A DNA stretch of 64,000 nucleotides, from positions 62,001 through 126,000 of the forward strand of contig NZ_JBHTBQ010000001.1 of assembly GCF_042664895.1 (NCBI RefSeq), given 5' to 3'. The notes under the pieces are model-generated. The model saw only the letters and a list, made by a program, of their open reading frames with translations. It made no database searches and was not told where the DNA came from. A program made the position numbers and the translations under genes. Shown in pieces: positions 44,721 through 53,977 of the stretch; within the stretch, counting starts at the first letter, position 1; the number at the start of each line of letters is the position of its first letter. Origin of the DNA: Iodobacter arcticus (GTDB taxonomy: Bacteria > Pseudomonadota > Gammaproteobacteria > Burkholderiales > Chitinibacteraceae).

Positions 44721-44744
44721 GCAGTCTTTCTAGAGGTAGACATC

Positions 44745-45953
44745 ATGGACAAATCCTTTTGGCGTTCAGGCCATACCCCCACACTTCTTACTGCTTTTCT
44801 CTATTTTGATCTGAGCTTTATGGTCTGGTATCTGCTTGGCCCCTTGCAGATACAGATTGCCACCGCGCTTAGCCTATCGACCAGCGAGCGCGGCCTGATG
44901 GTGGCGACGCCGATTTTGGCAGGCGCTTTGCTGCGTTTGGTTTTAGGCGTGTTTGTGGATAGCATTGGTGCTAAGCGCACCGGTCTTTTTGCCCAGCTGA
45001 TTGTGATTTTTGCGCTCTTAAGTGCTTGGCAGCTGGGTGTACACAGCATGGCTGAAGCGCTGCTGCTTGGCGTATTTCTAGGCTTTGCAGGCGCTGCATT
45101 TGCGGTGGCTTTGCCGCTAGCTTCCCGCTGGTATCCACCACAGCATCAAGGCACGGCGCTGGGAATCGCCGGGGCGGGTAATTCTGGCACCGTGTTTGCT
45201 GCGCTATTTGCGCCGGTATTGGCGATGATGTTTGGCTGGCAAAACGTGTTTGGCCTAGCGGTGATTCCACTCTTGTTTGCTCTTGTGCTCTACACCGTGT
45301 TTGCCAAAGACGCACCGGGATCGGTCAATCCTAAAAGCTTATCCGACTACGCCAAGGTATTAAATAATAAAGATGCTTGGTTATTTATGGGCTTTTACGC
45401 CATCACCTTTGGCGGCTTCGCAGGCTTTGCCAGCGCCTTACCCGGCTACTTTCATGATCAATTTGGCTTTGCTCCAAAAATGGCCGGCTGGTACACCGCG
45501 GCCTGCGTATTAGCAGGCTCGGCGATGCGCCCACTTGGCGGTGTGATTGCGGACCGAATTGGCGGTACTCGCACTCTACTAATTGTTTATGTTTGCTCGG
45601 CAGTCTTGATCGGCCTCACCGGCCTTGGCTTAGGCGGATCTAGCGTGGCGGTTTGCCTATTTATTGGTGCAATGCTCTGTCTTGGGGCGGGCAACGGTGC
45701 GCTGTTTCAACTGGTGCCACAACGCTTTGGAAAAGAGCTAGGCGTGATGACCGGCCTGATCGGCATGGCCGGTGGCGTAGGCGGCTTTGCTCTGGCTGCG
45801 GGCCTTGGCATGGTGAAACAAGCTACCGGCAACTACAGCTTGGGCCTGTGGCTATTCTCTTTTCTATCCCTCATCGCATGGTACGGCCTCTCCGGTGTAA
45901 AGGTGCGCTGGCGCAGCGCGCTGGGCGGCGATCTGGCACAGGCAAGGATTTAG
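44745..45953 (+). CDS. Nitrate/nitrite transporter, major facilitator superfamily (NarK/NasA type)
   Basis: The 402-residue protein has about 12 membrane helices and the nitrate-porter patterns GFAGAAFAVALPLASRWYPP, GIAGAGNSGTVFAALFAP, GNGALFQLVPQRFG and GMAGGVGGFALA. It imports nitrate (and perhaps exports nitrite). It is the first gene of the assimilation operon after the controlled leader. AGAGGTAGACATC precedes ATG 44745. Confidence 0.93.
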   Translation: MDKSFWRSGHTPTLLTAFLYFDLSFMVWYLLGPLQIQIATALSLSTSERGLMVATPILAGALLRLVLGVFVDSIGAKRTGLFAQLIVIFALLSAWQLGVHSMAEALLLGVFLGFAGAAFAVALPLASRWYPPQHQGTALGIAGAGNSGTVFAALFAPVLAMMFGWQNVFGLAVIPLLFALVLYTVFAKDAPGSVNPKSLSDYAKVLNNKDAWLFMGFYAITFGGFAGFASALPGYFHDQFGFAPKMAGWYTAACVLAGSAMRPLGGVIADRIGGTRTLLIVYVCSAVLIGLTGLGLGGSSVAVCLFIGAMLCLGAGNGALFQLVPQRFGKELGVMTGLIGMAGGVGGFALAAGLGMVKQATGNYSLGLWLFSFLSLIAWYGLSGVKVRWRSALGGDLAQARI

Positions 45954-45957
45954 GGAT

Positions 45958-46163
45958 GAAACCCAAATCTTAAAACACGGAGTTAAGGAGAACACGGAGG
46001 GCCACGGAGAAAACCTTATTAAATAGTGAATTTTGAATACATTAGAAATGACGGTTTATGGGGAAAAATGAAGGAGAGGTTTTCTCCGTGAAACTCCGTG
46101 TTCTCCGTGTTCTCCGTGTTCTCCGTGTTCTCTGTGTCCTCCGTGGTTCAAGGTTTGGGTTTA
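45958..46163. repeat. Inverted pair of 'cacggag' repeats between transporter and nirB genes
   Basis: AAACCCAAATCTTAAAACAC with GGAG...AACACGGAGG...CACGGAGAAAACC on the left (45958-46015) is mirrored by GGTTTTCTCCGTGAAACTCC with further TCTCCGTGT units and CCGTGGTTCAAGGTTTGGGT on the right (46078-46160). The right arm includes a tandem of TTCTCCGTG units. Confidence 0.88.
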
Positions 46164-46211
46164 CAAATAATTTTAGGTTTATAGATCAATTCATCATAAA
46201 GGAATCCAGCC

Positions 46212-48644
46212 ATGACTAAACCCAAGCTTGTCGTTGTCGGAAACGGCATGGCCGGTATTCGTACGGTGGAGGAGCTGCTGGCGCTTGCGCCTGATCGCTA
46301 CGACATCACCGTGTTTGGCGCAGAGCCGCATCCTAATTACAACCGTATTTTGCTCAGCCCAGTGCTGGCGGGTGAGCAGACTTTTGATCAGATCGTGCTG
46401 AACCCTTTGAGCTGGTATAGCGACAACCATATCACTCTGCATCTAGGCAAAAACATTGCCAAAATTGATCGAGTGCGGCGGGTGGTCATTAGCGACGATG
46501 GCCTTGAGGAGAGCTACGACAGGCTGTTGCTCGCTACCGGCTCCACGCCCTTTATCCTGCCTATCCCTGGCAAAGATTTAAATGGCGTGATTAGCTACCG
46601 CGATATTTATGATACCGAGGCGATGATTGCCGCTGCCAAAGTCAAAAAGCACGCCGTGGTGATTGGTGGTGGTTTGCTCGGGCTGGAGGCCGCCAATGGC
46701 CTGATGCTGCGCGGTATGGAAGTCTCTGTGGTGCACTTGGGCGATTGGTTGCTGGATAAGCAGCTGGATATCACCGCAGGCAAGTTATTGCAGGATTCGT
46801 TAATCGACCGGGGCTTAAAGTTTCTGATGGGCCAATCTACTGCCGCGATTCTGGGCAACGAAGCTGGAGAAGTGGTCGGTGTGCGCTTTAAAGATGGCAG
46901 CGAGCTGGCGACAGATTTAGTGGTGATGGCCGTAGGGATACGCCCAAATACCAAGCTGGCCGAAGCGGCGGGGCTGTTTTGCAAGAACGGCATTGTGGTG
47001 AGCGATGCCCTGCAAAGTTATGACCCGCGAATTTACGCCGTGGGCGAATGCGTAAACCACCGTGGCGTGGCCTATGGTCTGGTTGCTCCCCTGTTTGAAA
47101 TGGCCAAGGTGGCCGCTAATCATCTGGCGCTGATGGGCTATGGGCAATATAAGGGCTCGGTGCTTTCGACCAAGCTAAAAGTGACCGGTATCGATTTATT
47201 CTCGGCTGGGGATTTTATGGGCGGCGATGAGTGCGATGAGATCGTGCTGTCTGATCCTGCCGGTGGCATTTATAAAAAGCTGGTGATTAAAGACGACAAG
47301 CTGGTTGGCGCCTGCCTCTATGGCGATACCACCGACGGCGCGTGGTATTTCAAGCTGCTGCGTGAGGGCCGCAGCATCAGCGATCTGCGCGATAGCCTGA
47401 TGTTTGGCGAATCCAGCGTCGGGGACTCGGGCGTGCAAGGGCAAAGCCGTGCGGGCGCGATGCAGGATAAGGACGAAGTGTGCGGCTGTAATGGCGTATG
47501 CAAAGGCACCATCGTCAGCGCCATCAAAGAAAAAGGCCTGTTTACGGTGGATGACGTCAAAAAGCATACCAAGGCGGCCAGCTCCTGTGGCTCGTGCACC
47601 GGCCTTGTTGAGCAGATTTTGATGAATACCTTGGGCACTAATTTCCAGGAATCACCTAAGACTAAGGCCATTTGCGGCTGCACCGATCACACCCATGCGC
47701 AAGTGCGGCAAGCGATTCGCCAGCACAAATTAGTCAGCCACGCCGAAGTGTACGAATTTATGGAGTGGCGCACCCCAAGCGGCTGCGCCACCTGCCGCCC
47801 CGCCGTGAATTACTACATGTTATCTACCTGGCCTAAAGAAGCCGTGGACGATCCGCAAAGCCGTTTTGTTAACGAGCGAGTGCACGCCAATATTCAAAAA
47901 GACGGTACGTTTTCGGTGATTCCACAAATGAAAGGCGGCGTGACCAACGCGGCCGAGCTGCGCCGCATTGCCGATGTGGCCGACAAATACGCCGTGCCAC
48001 TGGTAAAAGTCACCGGCGGCCAGCGCATCGATTTACTTGGGATCAAAAAAGAAGATTTGGTAAATGTCTGGGCCGACTTGGGCATGCAATCGGGCCACGC
48101 CTACGGCAAATCAATCCGCACGGTTAAAACCTGCGTGGGCAGCGAGTTCTGTCGTTTTGGCACGCAAAACAGCACGCAAATGGGCATCGATCTGGAAACC
48201 ATGCTGGCCAATATGTGGAGCCCACATAAGGTGAAGTTGGCCGTATCCGGCTGCCCAAGAAACTGCGCCGAAAGCGGCATTAAAGACGTGGGCATTATCG
48301 CGGTAGACAGCGGCTGGGAGCTGTATGTGGGCGGCAACGGCGGCATCAAAACCGAAGTGGCGCAATTTTTCACCAAGGTAAAAACCGCCGATGAAGTGAA
48401 AGAATACAGCGGCGCATTTTTACAGCTTTACCGCGAAGAAGCCTACTACCTAGACCGCACCGTGCACTACATTGCCCGCGTGGGCTTGGATTACATCAAG
48501 CAAAAAATCATCGACGACGAAGCCAACAGAAAAGCCCTCTTCGAGCGCCTGCTGTACTCCCTGGAAGGCCTGCGCGACCCATGGGCAGAGCGGATCAACG
48601 GCAAAGCACGGCAGGAGTTTATTCCGATCAAGGTGCTGGCTTAG
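46212..48644 (+). CDS. nirB: Assimilatory nitrite reductase large subunit (NirB)
   Basis: NirB reduces nitrite to ammonium with NAD(P)H. The 810-residue protein begins KLVVVGNGMAGIRTVEELL (FAD) and has the NAD-binding GGGLLGLEAANGLM. Two BFD-like [2Fe-2S] stretches follow (CGCNGVCKGTI with CGSCTGLVEQ; CGCTDHTH with SGCATCRP). The siroheme/[4Fe-4S] domain has CVGSEFCRFG and SGCPRNCAESG. All four cluster cysteines are present. It needs siroheme, whose precursor enzyme CobA is encoded at 52965. Operon-like with nirD, though repeats fill the gap. Confidence 0.97.
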   Translation: MTKPKLVVVGNGMAGIRTVEELLALAPDRYDITVFGAEPHPNYNRILLSPVLAGEQTFDQIVLNPLSWYSDNHITLHLGKNIAKIDRVRRVVISDDGLEESYDRLLLATGSTPFILPIPGKDLNGVISYRDIYDTEAMIAAAKVKKHAVVIGGGLLGLEAANGLMLRGMEVSVVHLGDWLLDKQLDITAGKLLQDSLIDRGLKFLMGQSTAAILGNEAGEVVGVRFKDGSELATDLVVMAVGIRPNTKLAEAAGLFCKNGIVVSDALQSYDPRIYAVGECVNHRGVAYGLVAPLFEMAKVAANHLALMGYGQYKGSVLSTKLKVTGIDLFSAGDFMGGDECDEIVLSDPAGGIYKKLVIKDDKLVGACLYGDTTDGAWYFKLLREGRSISDLRDSLMFGESSVGDSGVQGQSRAGAMQDKDEVCGCNGVCKGTIVSAIKEKGLFTVDDVKKHTKAASSCGSCTGLVEQILMNTLGTNFQESPKTKAICGCTDHTHAQVRQAIRQHKLVSHAEVYEFMEWRTPSGCATCRPAVNYYMLSTWPKEAVDDPQSRFVNERVHANIQKDGTFSVIPQMKGGVTNAAELRRIADVADKYAVPLVKVTGGQRIDLLGIKKEDLVNVWADLGMQSGHAYGKSIRTVKTCVGSEFCRFGTQNSTQMGIDLETMLANMWSPHKVKLAVSGCPRNCAESGIKDVGIIAVDSGWELYVGGNGGIKTEVAQFFTKVKTADEVKEYSGAFLQLYREEAYYLDRTVHYIARVGLDYIKQKIIDDEANRKALFERLLYSLEGLRDPWAERINGKARQEFIPIKVLA

Positions 48645-48647
48645 GTA

Positions 48648-49052
48648 AACCCAAATCTTGAACCACAGAGAACACGGAGGACACAGAGTTTCACGGAGAA
48701 AATCTGGGAGGGTTATGTAGGGTGGGCAAGGCGTTTTATCTTGCCCACGCGCTCGACATACTGCGTGGGCACAAAAGCATGCATGTGCATTAAATGAGTA
48801 GTGAATCGGCATTTCGTAGGGTGTACAACGACGTAGTCGCCCTGCACCGGCATTGCAGCTTCCCCCTTTGTAAAAGGGGGATTGAGGGGGATTTGCCTTT
48901 TTAGCTACTTTATTTGGCATATTTTGTCACTCAAACAGTGCTAAATCCCCCCTAACCCCCCTTTTTCAAAGGGGGGAACAAGTGTGCTGACTTGTGTAGA
49001 TACTTATGCCTGCGGTGGCTACCGCTCCAAAATCAACGTGCCGAAGCTACTA
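48648..49052. repeat. Repeat-filled gap between nirB and nirD
   Basis: In order: a cacggag repeat (48648-48706), a GGGTGGGCAAG/CTTGCCCACGCG hairpin (48719-48768), a half GTAGGGTGTACAACG repeat (48817-48850) and an inverted repeat with arms TTCCCCCTTTGTAAAAGGGG (48861 on) and CCCCTTTTTCAAAGGGGGGA (48958-48977). The last item is a fragment of the large 250-bp repeat (49005-49052, GGTGGCTACCGCTCC). No gene is visible. Confidence 0.85.
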
Positions 49053-49090
49053 AATATCGTTTGCGGTATCCGCTTCTTAAGGACAAACCA

Positions 49091-49414
49091 ATGAATATGA
49101 AAGCTAATCAACCTTGGGTGAGTATTTGCCAAGTGACAGATATCCCCAAGCTAGGTAGCCGTGTAGTGCAGCGCCCTGCGGGCAATGTGGCGGTGTTTCG
49201 CTCTGCAGCCGATGTGGTATTTGCGCTGCTGGATCATTGCCCGCACAAGGGCGGGCCTTTGTCGCAGGGGATTGTGCACGGCGAATCGGTGACCTGTCCT
49301 TTGCACAGCTGGAATATCGACCTAGCCACCGGTGAGGCCCGCGCCCCCGACGAAGGCTGCGCTAGGCGCTTCCCAGTAAAAGTCGTCGAAGGTGAAGTGT
49401 TTTTGAGTTTGTAG
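49091..49414 (+). CDS. nirD: Nitrite reductase small subunit NirD, Rieske type
   Basis: The 107-residue protein has an intact Rieske [2Fe-2S] motif, CPHKGGPLSQG and CPLHSWNID, which many NirD proteins (such as the E. coli one) have lost. It partners NirB. ATG 49091 follows TTAAGGACAAACC. The frame back to 48992 crosses a repeat fragment and is rejected. Confidence 0.93.
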   Translation: MNMKANQPWVSICQVTDIPKLGSRVVQRPAGNVAVFRSAADVVFALLDHCPHKGGPLSQGIVHGESVTCPLHSWNIDLATGEARAPDEGCARRFPVKVVEGEVFLSL

Positions 49415-49430
49415 ATTTTATGTAAACCCA

Positions 49431-49634
49431 CTTCTTAAACCACGGAGGGCACAAAGAACACGGAGGTGCACGGAGAAAACCTAAGAATCTGGGTAACTAC
49501 TCAGGCGAGTTAAAAACAAGGTTGCTGCCCACAAAAAACACCAAAGGCACGGAAAAACCGGCCATTTCTCTTGGTTTTCTCCGTGAAACTCCGTGCCCTC
49601 TGTGTCCTCCGTGGTTCAGGATTTGGGTTTTATT
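49431..49634. repeat. Inverted pair of 'cacggag' repeats between nirD and the nitrate reductase gene
   Basis: TAAACCCACTTCTTAAACCA with CGGAGG...CACGGAGAAAACC at 49431-49485 is mirrored by GGTTTTCTCCGTGAAACTCC and CCGTGGTTCAGGATTTGGGT at 49573-49630. The layout is the same as at 45958-46163. Confidence 0.88.
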
Positions 49635-49673
49635 TTAATAGCGTGAAATTTGCCACTTTGAAAGAGAAAAACC

Positions 49674-52358
49674 ATGACCACCATAACCCGTTCTACCTGT
49701 TGCTACTGCGGTGTGGGCTGCGGGGTGTTGATCGAGAGTGAGGGCGAGCAGATTGTTGGGGTGAGCGGTGATCCGGCTCATCCGGCCAATTGGGGCCGCC
49801 TTTGTACTAAGGGTTTGTCTCTGGCTAAAAGCGTGCAAAGCCCCATCGGGCGGGCGATGTATCCGGAACTGCGCACTAGTCGATCAGAAGCCCGGCAGCG
49901 GGTAGATTGGGATAGCGCGCTGGATGCGGTGGCGGATCGGTTTGCGGGGATTATTGAAGAGCACGGGCCGGATTCGGTGGCGTTTTATGTCTCTGGCCAG
50001 CTGCTGACCGAAGATTACTATGTGTTTAATAAGCTGGCTAAGGGCCTGATCGGCACCAACAATATCGATACCAATTCGCGGCTTTGTATGTCGAGCGCGG
50101 TCACGGCTTACAAAATGGCCCTAGGTGCGGATGGCCCGCCAACTTGTTATGAAGACTTGGAATTAGCGCAAACGCTGCTGTTTGCTGGCAGCAATATGGC
50201 TTATGCCCATCCGGTGTTGTTTCGCCGTTTGGAGGCGGCCAAGGCGGCTAATCCTGATATTAAATGGATCGTGATCGATCCGCGCCGCACCGATACCGCC
50301 GCGATGGCCGATTTGCATTTGCAGATTCAGCCAGGCACCGATGTGGCGCTGTTTCACGGCATGCTGCACCATATTTTGTGGGAAGGTTTGGCGGATACCG
50401 CCTTTATTGAGGTGCATACCAGCGGCTTTGCCGAGCTAAAAGCGCGGGTGCGGCAGTACACGCCCAAAATGGTTGCCGAGCTATGCGGCGTGCTGGAGGC
50501 CGATTTACTGCAAGCAGCAGAATGGTTTGGCCGCTCGCCTGCGGCGCTGTCTTTGTATTGCATGGGGCTGAATCAATCCAGCCACGGCACAGATAAAAAC
50601 CTAGCGCTGATTAATCTGCATCTGGCGACGGGGCAAATTGGCAAGCCCGGCAGCGGGCCGTTTTCGCTGACCGGCCAGCACAATGCCATGGGCGGGCGCG
50701 AAGTGGGCGGCATGGCCACCATGCTGGCCGCGCATCGCGATATTGCCAATCCGCAGCACCGTGCCGAAGTGGCGCAATTTTGGGGTGTGGATGCCGTATC
50801 AGGCAAGCCGGGCCTGCCTGCGGTGGCGATGTTTGACGCAATTAAAGCGGGGCAGATCAAGGCGGTGTGGATTGTTTGCACCAACCCCGCGCATTCCCTG
50901 CCAGATTTGCCCAATGTGCGTCAGGCACTAGAAATGGCCGAGTTTGTGGTGGTGCAAGATGCCTTTGCCCACACCGACACCACCGCCTTTGCCGATGTGC
51001 TGCTGCCCGCCAGCAGCTGGGGCGAAAAAGAAGGCACGGTGACTAATTCTGAGCGGCGTATCTCCCGTGTTCGGGCGGCGGTGCAGCCGCTAGGCGAGGC
51101 AAAATCAGATAGCTGGATTGCCCTGCAAGTGGCGCAAAGAATGGGCGCGCGCTTAAAGCCAGAGCACCCCGGCCTGTTCTTTTTTGACAGCCCTGAAGCT
51201 ATTTTTAACGAGCACCGCGCGCTAACGGTAGGTCGCGATCTGGATATTGGCGGCCTAAGCTACGCACTGCTAGAAGCATCCCCACAGCAATGGCCTTACC
51301 CTCAGGGCGCAAGCACTGGGCAGGCGCGGCGCTATTCAAACGGCGTGTTTGCTACCGACTCTGGTCGAGCCAAATTTACGGCGGTGGATTATTTGCCGGT
51401 GGCCGAGCCGACCAATTCACGCTTCCCTTTTCATCTGCTGACTGGCCGTTTACGCGATCAATGGCATGGCATGAGCCGCACTGGCCGCCTGCCACAGCTC
51501 TTTGCGCATAGCCCCGAGCCAAGTTTAGAAATGAACCCGGTGGATGCCGAGCGGCGCAACTTAAAAGTGGGCGATTTACTCCGCATCAGCAGCAAGCGTG
51601 GCAGCCTGATTTTGCCATTGGCGCTCTCTGCCGATCTGGTATCTGGCTGCGTTTTTACTGCCATGCACTGGAGCGGGCAGTTTTTAAATAGCAGCGGCAG
51701 CAATGAAATTGCCAGCAGCGCCACCGACGATAAATCGTTTCAGCCCGAGCTAAAACACGCCGCCGTGCGCATCGAAAAAGTCGAGCTGCCGTGGGTCTTA
51801 TTAGCCGCTCGCAAAGGCGATGTATTGGCGCTGCACGCCGCCGTACAGCCACTTTTAAAATCCTGTAGCTACGCCAGCATCAGCCTGCAAGGCCGTGACG
51901 AGCCAGTCTTAGTGCTACGCGCCGCCGCCAAAATGCTGCCCGAAGGCCTGTTAGAAAAACTCTTTGCCGCACTCGATCTTTACCCCAATCACGACGTACT
52001 CGAATACCACGACGCCCGCCGTGGCCTGCTTAAACGCGTCGGCTGGCAAGAAGATCAACTTACCGGCTTTGTACTGGCAGGCGACACCCAAGGCGGCGAA
52101 GCACTCTTGGAGCAGTTAATAGCAGGCAACCCATGGCAAGGCCCACGCCTCAACGCCTTCTCACCAAAAAAACTCGGCAACACCCCGCGTGACCCGGTGA
52201 TCTGCAACTGCATCAACATCCGCGAATCCGCCATCCGCGCGGAAGTAGCGCTGGGGGCGGATGTAGCAGGCCTAAAAGCCAAACTAGGCTGCGGCAGCGT
52301 ATGCGGTTCTTGCGTGCCGGAGCTAAGTAGGATGTGTAATCAGGCGATTAAGGCGTGA
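49674..52358 (+). CDS. nasA: Assimilatory nitrate reductase, molybdenum catalytic subunit
   Basis: The 894-residue molybdopterin enzyme reduces nitrate to nitrite. It opens with the [4Fe-4S] motif CCYCGVGCGV...GRLCTKG. The bis-MGD core (LYCMGLNQSSHGTDKN, GQHNAMGGREVGGM, LPASSWGEKEGTVTNSERR) and a C-terminal cofactor domain follow. A C-terminal BFD-like [2Fe-2S] domain is fused (ICNCINIRESAIRAEVALGA, CGSVCGSC), as in NasA/NasC enzymes that take electrons from a flavoprotein. No separate reductase subunit is in the window. ATG 49674 is preceded by AAAGAGAAAAACC. Gene naming differs among species, so the symbol is tentative. Confidence 0.94.
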   Translation: MTTITRSTCCYCGVGCGVLIESEGEQIVGVSGDPAHPANWGRLCTKGLSLAKSVQSPIGRAMYPELRTSRSEARQRVDWDSALDAVADRFAGIIEEHGPDSVAFYVSGQLLTEDYYVFNKLAKGLIGTNNIDTNSRLCMSSAVTAYKMALGADGPPTCYEDLELAQTLLFAGSNMAYAHPVLFRRLEAAKAANPDIKWIVIDPRRTDTAAMADLHLQIQPGTDVALFHGMLHHILWEGLADTAFIEVHTSGFAELKARVRQYTPKMVAELCGVLEADLLQAAEWFGRSPAALSLYCMGLNQSSHGTDKNLALINLHLATGQIGKPGSGPFSLTGQHNAMGGREVGGMATMLAAHRDIANPQHRAEVAQFWGVDAVSGKPGLPAVAMFDAIKAGQIKAVWIVCTNPAHSLPDLPNVRQALEMAEFVVVQDAFAHTDTTAFADVLLPASSWGEKEGTVTNSERRISRVRAAVQPLGEAKSDSWIALQVAQRMGARLKPEHPGLFFFDSPEAIFNEHRALTVGRDLDIGGLSYALLEASPQQWPYPQGASTGQARRYSNGVFATDSGRAKFTAVDYLPVAEPTNSRFPFHLLTGRLRDQWHGMSRTGRLPQLFAHSPEPSLEMNPVDAERRNLKVGDLLRISSKRGSLILPLALSADLVSGCVFTAMHWSGQFLNSSGSNEIASSATDDKSFQPELKHAAVRIEKVELPWVLLAARKGDVLALHAAVQPLLKSCSYASISLQGRDEPVLVLRAAAKMLPEGLLEKLFAALDLYPNHDVLEYHDARRGLLKRVGWQEDQLTGFVLAGDTQGGEALLEQLIAGNPWQGPRLNAFSPKKLGNTPRDPVICNCINIRESAIRAEVALGADVAGLKAKLGCGSVCGSCVPELSRMCNQAIKA

Positions 52359-52407
52359 GGTTGGCGGAGCTAAATATTGAACCCTTGATCCAACCGAGGA
52401 CACAGAG

Positions 52408-52945
52408 TAGGGCGGGTGAAACCCGCGAGCAATGCTGAATAAATACGCGGGTTTCACCCGCCCTACGAAGTCATAGGACGCACGGTAGGGTGTACAACGA
52501 CGAAGTCGTTGCGCACCGAAAGGCGGTGCGCAAGAAAAACGACTTGCACACCCTATGAGCTTGTTGGGAGAGAGTTAAATCTTGAACCACAGAGAACACC
52601 GAGAACACAGAGAAAAACAGCTTTTTAGTTAGGTCGTGTTTTGAAAGAAAGCCTTTTCAAGGTCAACCAATATCAACGGTTCTATCGCTGCTCATAGCAC
52701 GGGGCTTAAATCTCCCCTTGAAACACGCCGAAGCGAGGAACAAGCGGGCGGGGTTTCGGCGAGGACTGTCTGAGCGAGCTTGCGAGCGAGTTCCGCAGCC
52801 GCCGCTCGATTGTCCGCAGATGAGGGGCCTTCGTGTTTCGTGGGGTCGCCTTCTTTGGCTTCGTTTCTTGGCGAAGCAAGAAAGGAAGGCTCCGCGGTGG
52901 CTACCGCACCAAAATCACCGTGCCGAAGGCACTAAAACGAATCAA
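52408..52945. repeat. Repeat-filled gap between the nitrate reductase gene and cobA
   Basis: An inverted REP pair (52408-52467), a complete GTAGGGTGTACAACG palindrome (52485-52556), a cacggag repeat (52577-52620) and an inverted copy of the large 250-bp repeat (about 52690-52945). The last runs up to 20 bases before the cobA start. No gene is visible. Confidence 0.87.
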
Positions 52946-52964
52946 ACCCACTGGAAAACCAACC

Positions 52965-53708
52965 ATGAAACAAGGCAAAGTGATTTTATTAGGGGCGGGG
53001 CCGGGGGATTTGGACTTGCTTACCATCAAAGCGATGAAAGCGCTGATGCTGGCCGATGTGGTGCTGCTCGATGATTTAGCCAACCCAGAAATCGCCAGCC
53101 TTGCCCCGCAAGCACAGCTGATTCGGGTAGGGAAACGAGGCGGCTGTAAGTCAACGCCACAAGATTTTATCCAAAGGCTGATGCGCCGCTACGCCTTACA
53201 AGGCAAGGTCGTAGTCAGGGTAAAAGGCGGAGAAGTGCTGCTGTTTGGCCGCGCTGGGGAAGAGATCAGCTTTCTGCAAGCCGCTGGGGTCACCGTTGAA
53301 ATCATCAACGGCATCAGCTCCGGCCTTGCCGCCGCCGCATCGCTCGGCATTTCGCTTACCCACCGCGAACACTGCCAAGGCGTCACCTTTGTCACCGCCC
53401 ACGCCCAAGACCATAGCGAGCCAAACTGGCAAGCACTCGCCCAAACCGGCACTACGCTAGTGATCTATATGGGAATGAGCCGCATCGCCCAAGTCACCGC
53501 CGGCCTACTCAAAACCCTAAGCCCCAACACCCCCGCCGCCGTAGTCCAATGGGCCAGCACTCCCGCCGAGCGCCGCTTAATTAGCAGCTTGGAGTATTTG
53601 GCGGTGGATGCACAGGCGGCTCAAATGGGCAGTCCGGCGATTATTTTGGTGGGGGATGCGGTTGGGGAGGCTAGGGAGAGGGTATTGGAAGAGGCTGTTG
53701 CGGCGTGA
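52965..53708 (+). CDS. cobA: Uroporphyrinogen-III C-methyltransferase (SUMT, CobA type)
   Basis: CobA methylates uroporphyrinogen III twice with SAM to precorrin-2, the precursor of siroheme used by NirB. The 247-residue protein has KVILLGAGPGDLDLLTIKA at the start, VVRVKGGEVLLFGRAGEE, the GISSGLAAAASLGISLTHR segment and VIYMGM, all SUMT hallmarks. The usual KGGDPF reads KGGEVL here. ATG 52965 gives the canonical start. A truncated copy of its 3' part is at 56266-56722. Confidence 0.93.
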   Translation: MKQGKVILLGAGPGDLDLLTIKAMKALMLADVVLLDDLANPEIASLAPQAQLIRVGKRGGCKSTPQDFIQRLMRRYALQGKVVVRVKGGEVLLFGRAGEEISFLQAAGVTVEIINGISSGLAAAASLGISLTHREHCQGVTFVTAHAQDHSEPNWQALAQTGTTLVIYMGMSRIAQVTAGLLKTLSPNTPAAVVQWASTPAERRLISSLEYLAVDAQAAQMGSPAIILVGDAVGEARERVLEEAVAA

Positions 53709-53759
53709 TGGTTTGAGCTATCCGACGGGTGTAAATGAATCTATTTTGTGTTGCTTGTA

Positions 53760-53977
53760 AGATTTATTTTGTTTTTTGTAAAAATAAATTGTAAATAAAT
53801 TAAGGTGAGCTGACAAAATATATGGGTATTGGCGTAAAAAATCGCTACTTCGAGTGTAGTATGACAGCATAAAATACATGAGACCGCACTCAGCATCACT
53901 ACTGAGGGGGCGTTTTTATACACCTTAGAGGCTGGTTTTTCTGCCATTTAGGGTATCTATATCTTGTTAGGTTTTCA
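53760..53977 (+). other. Leader 1: cobA 3' flank ending in an integron-type core site
   Basis: This AT-rich stretch is repeated in similar form at 56770-57000 and, over its middle 60 bases, at 59318-59385. The conserved part runs from CTGACAAA (53810) to GTGTAGTATG...CATAAAAT (53853-53877). At 53966-53972 stands GTTAGGT, a GTTRRRY core site, six bases before the first cassette gene. It could be an attI-like site or the remains of an attC. No promoter could be assigned with confidence. Confidence 0.55.
53884..53917 (+). terminator. Terminator in leader 1
   Basis: CCGCACTCAG-CATCACTA-CTGAGGGGGCG with T5 forms an imperfect stem. Its counterpart in leader 2 (56895-56929) is a perfect version. 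It probably ends the cobA transcript. Confidence 0.65.

Noticed and set aside
52718..52964. Open frames in the large 250-bp repeat before cobA (also at 34715, 44060, 59028, 63113)
   Set aside because: The frames differ between copies of the repeat and carry no ribosome binding site, so the repeat is not protein-coding.
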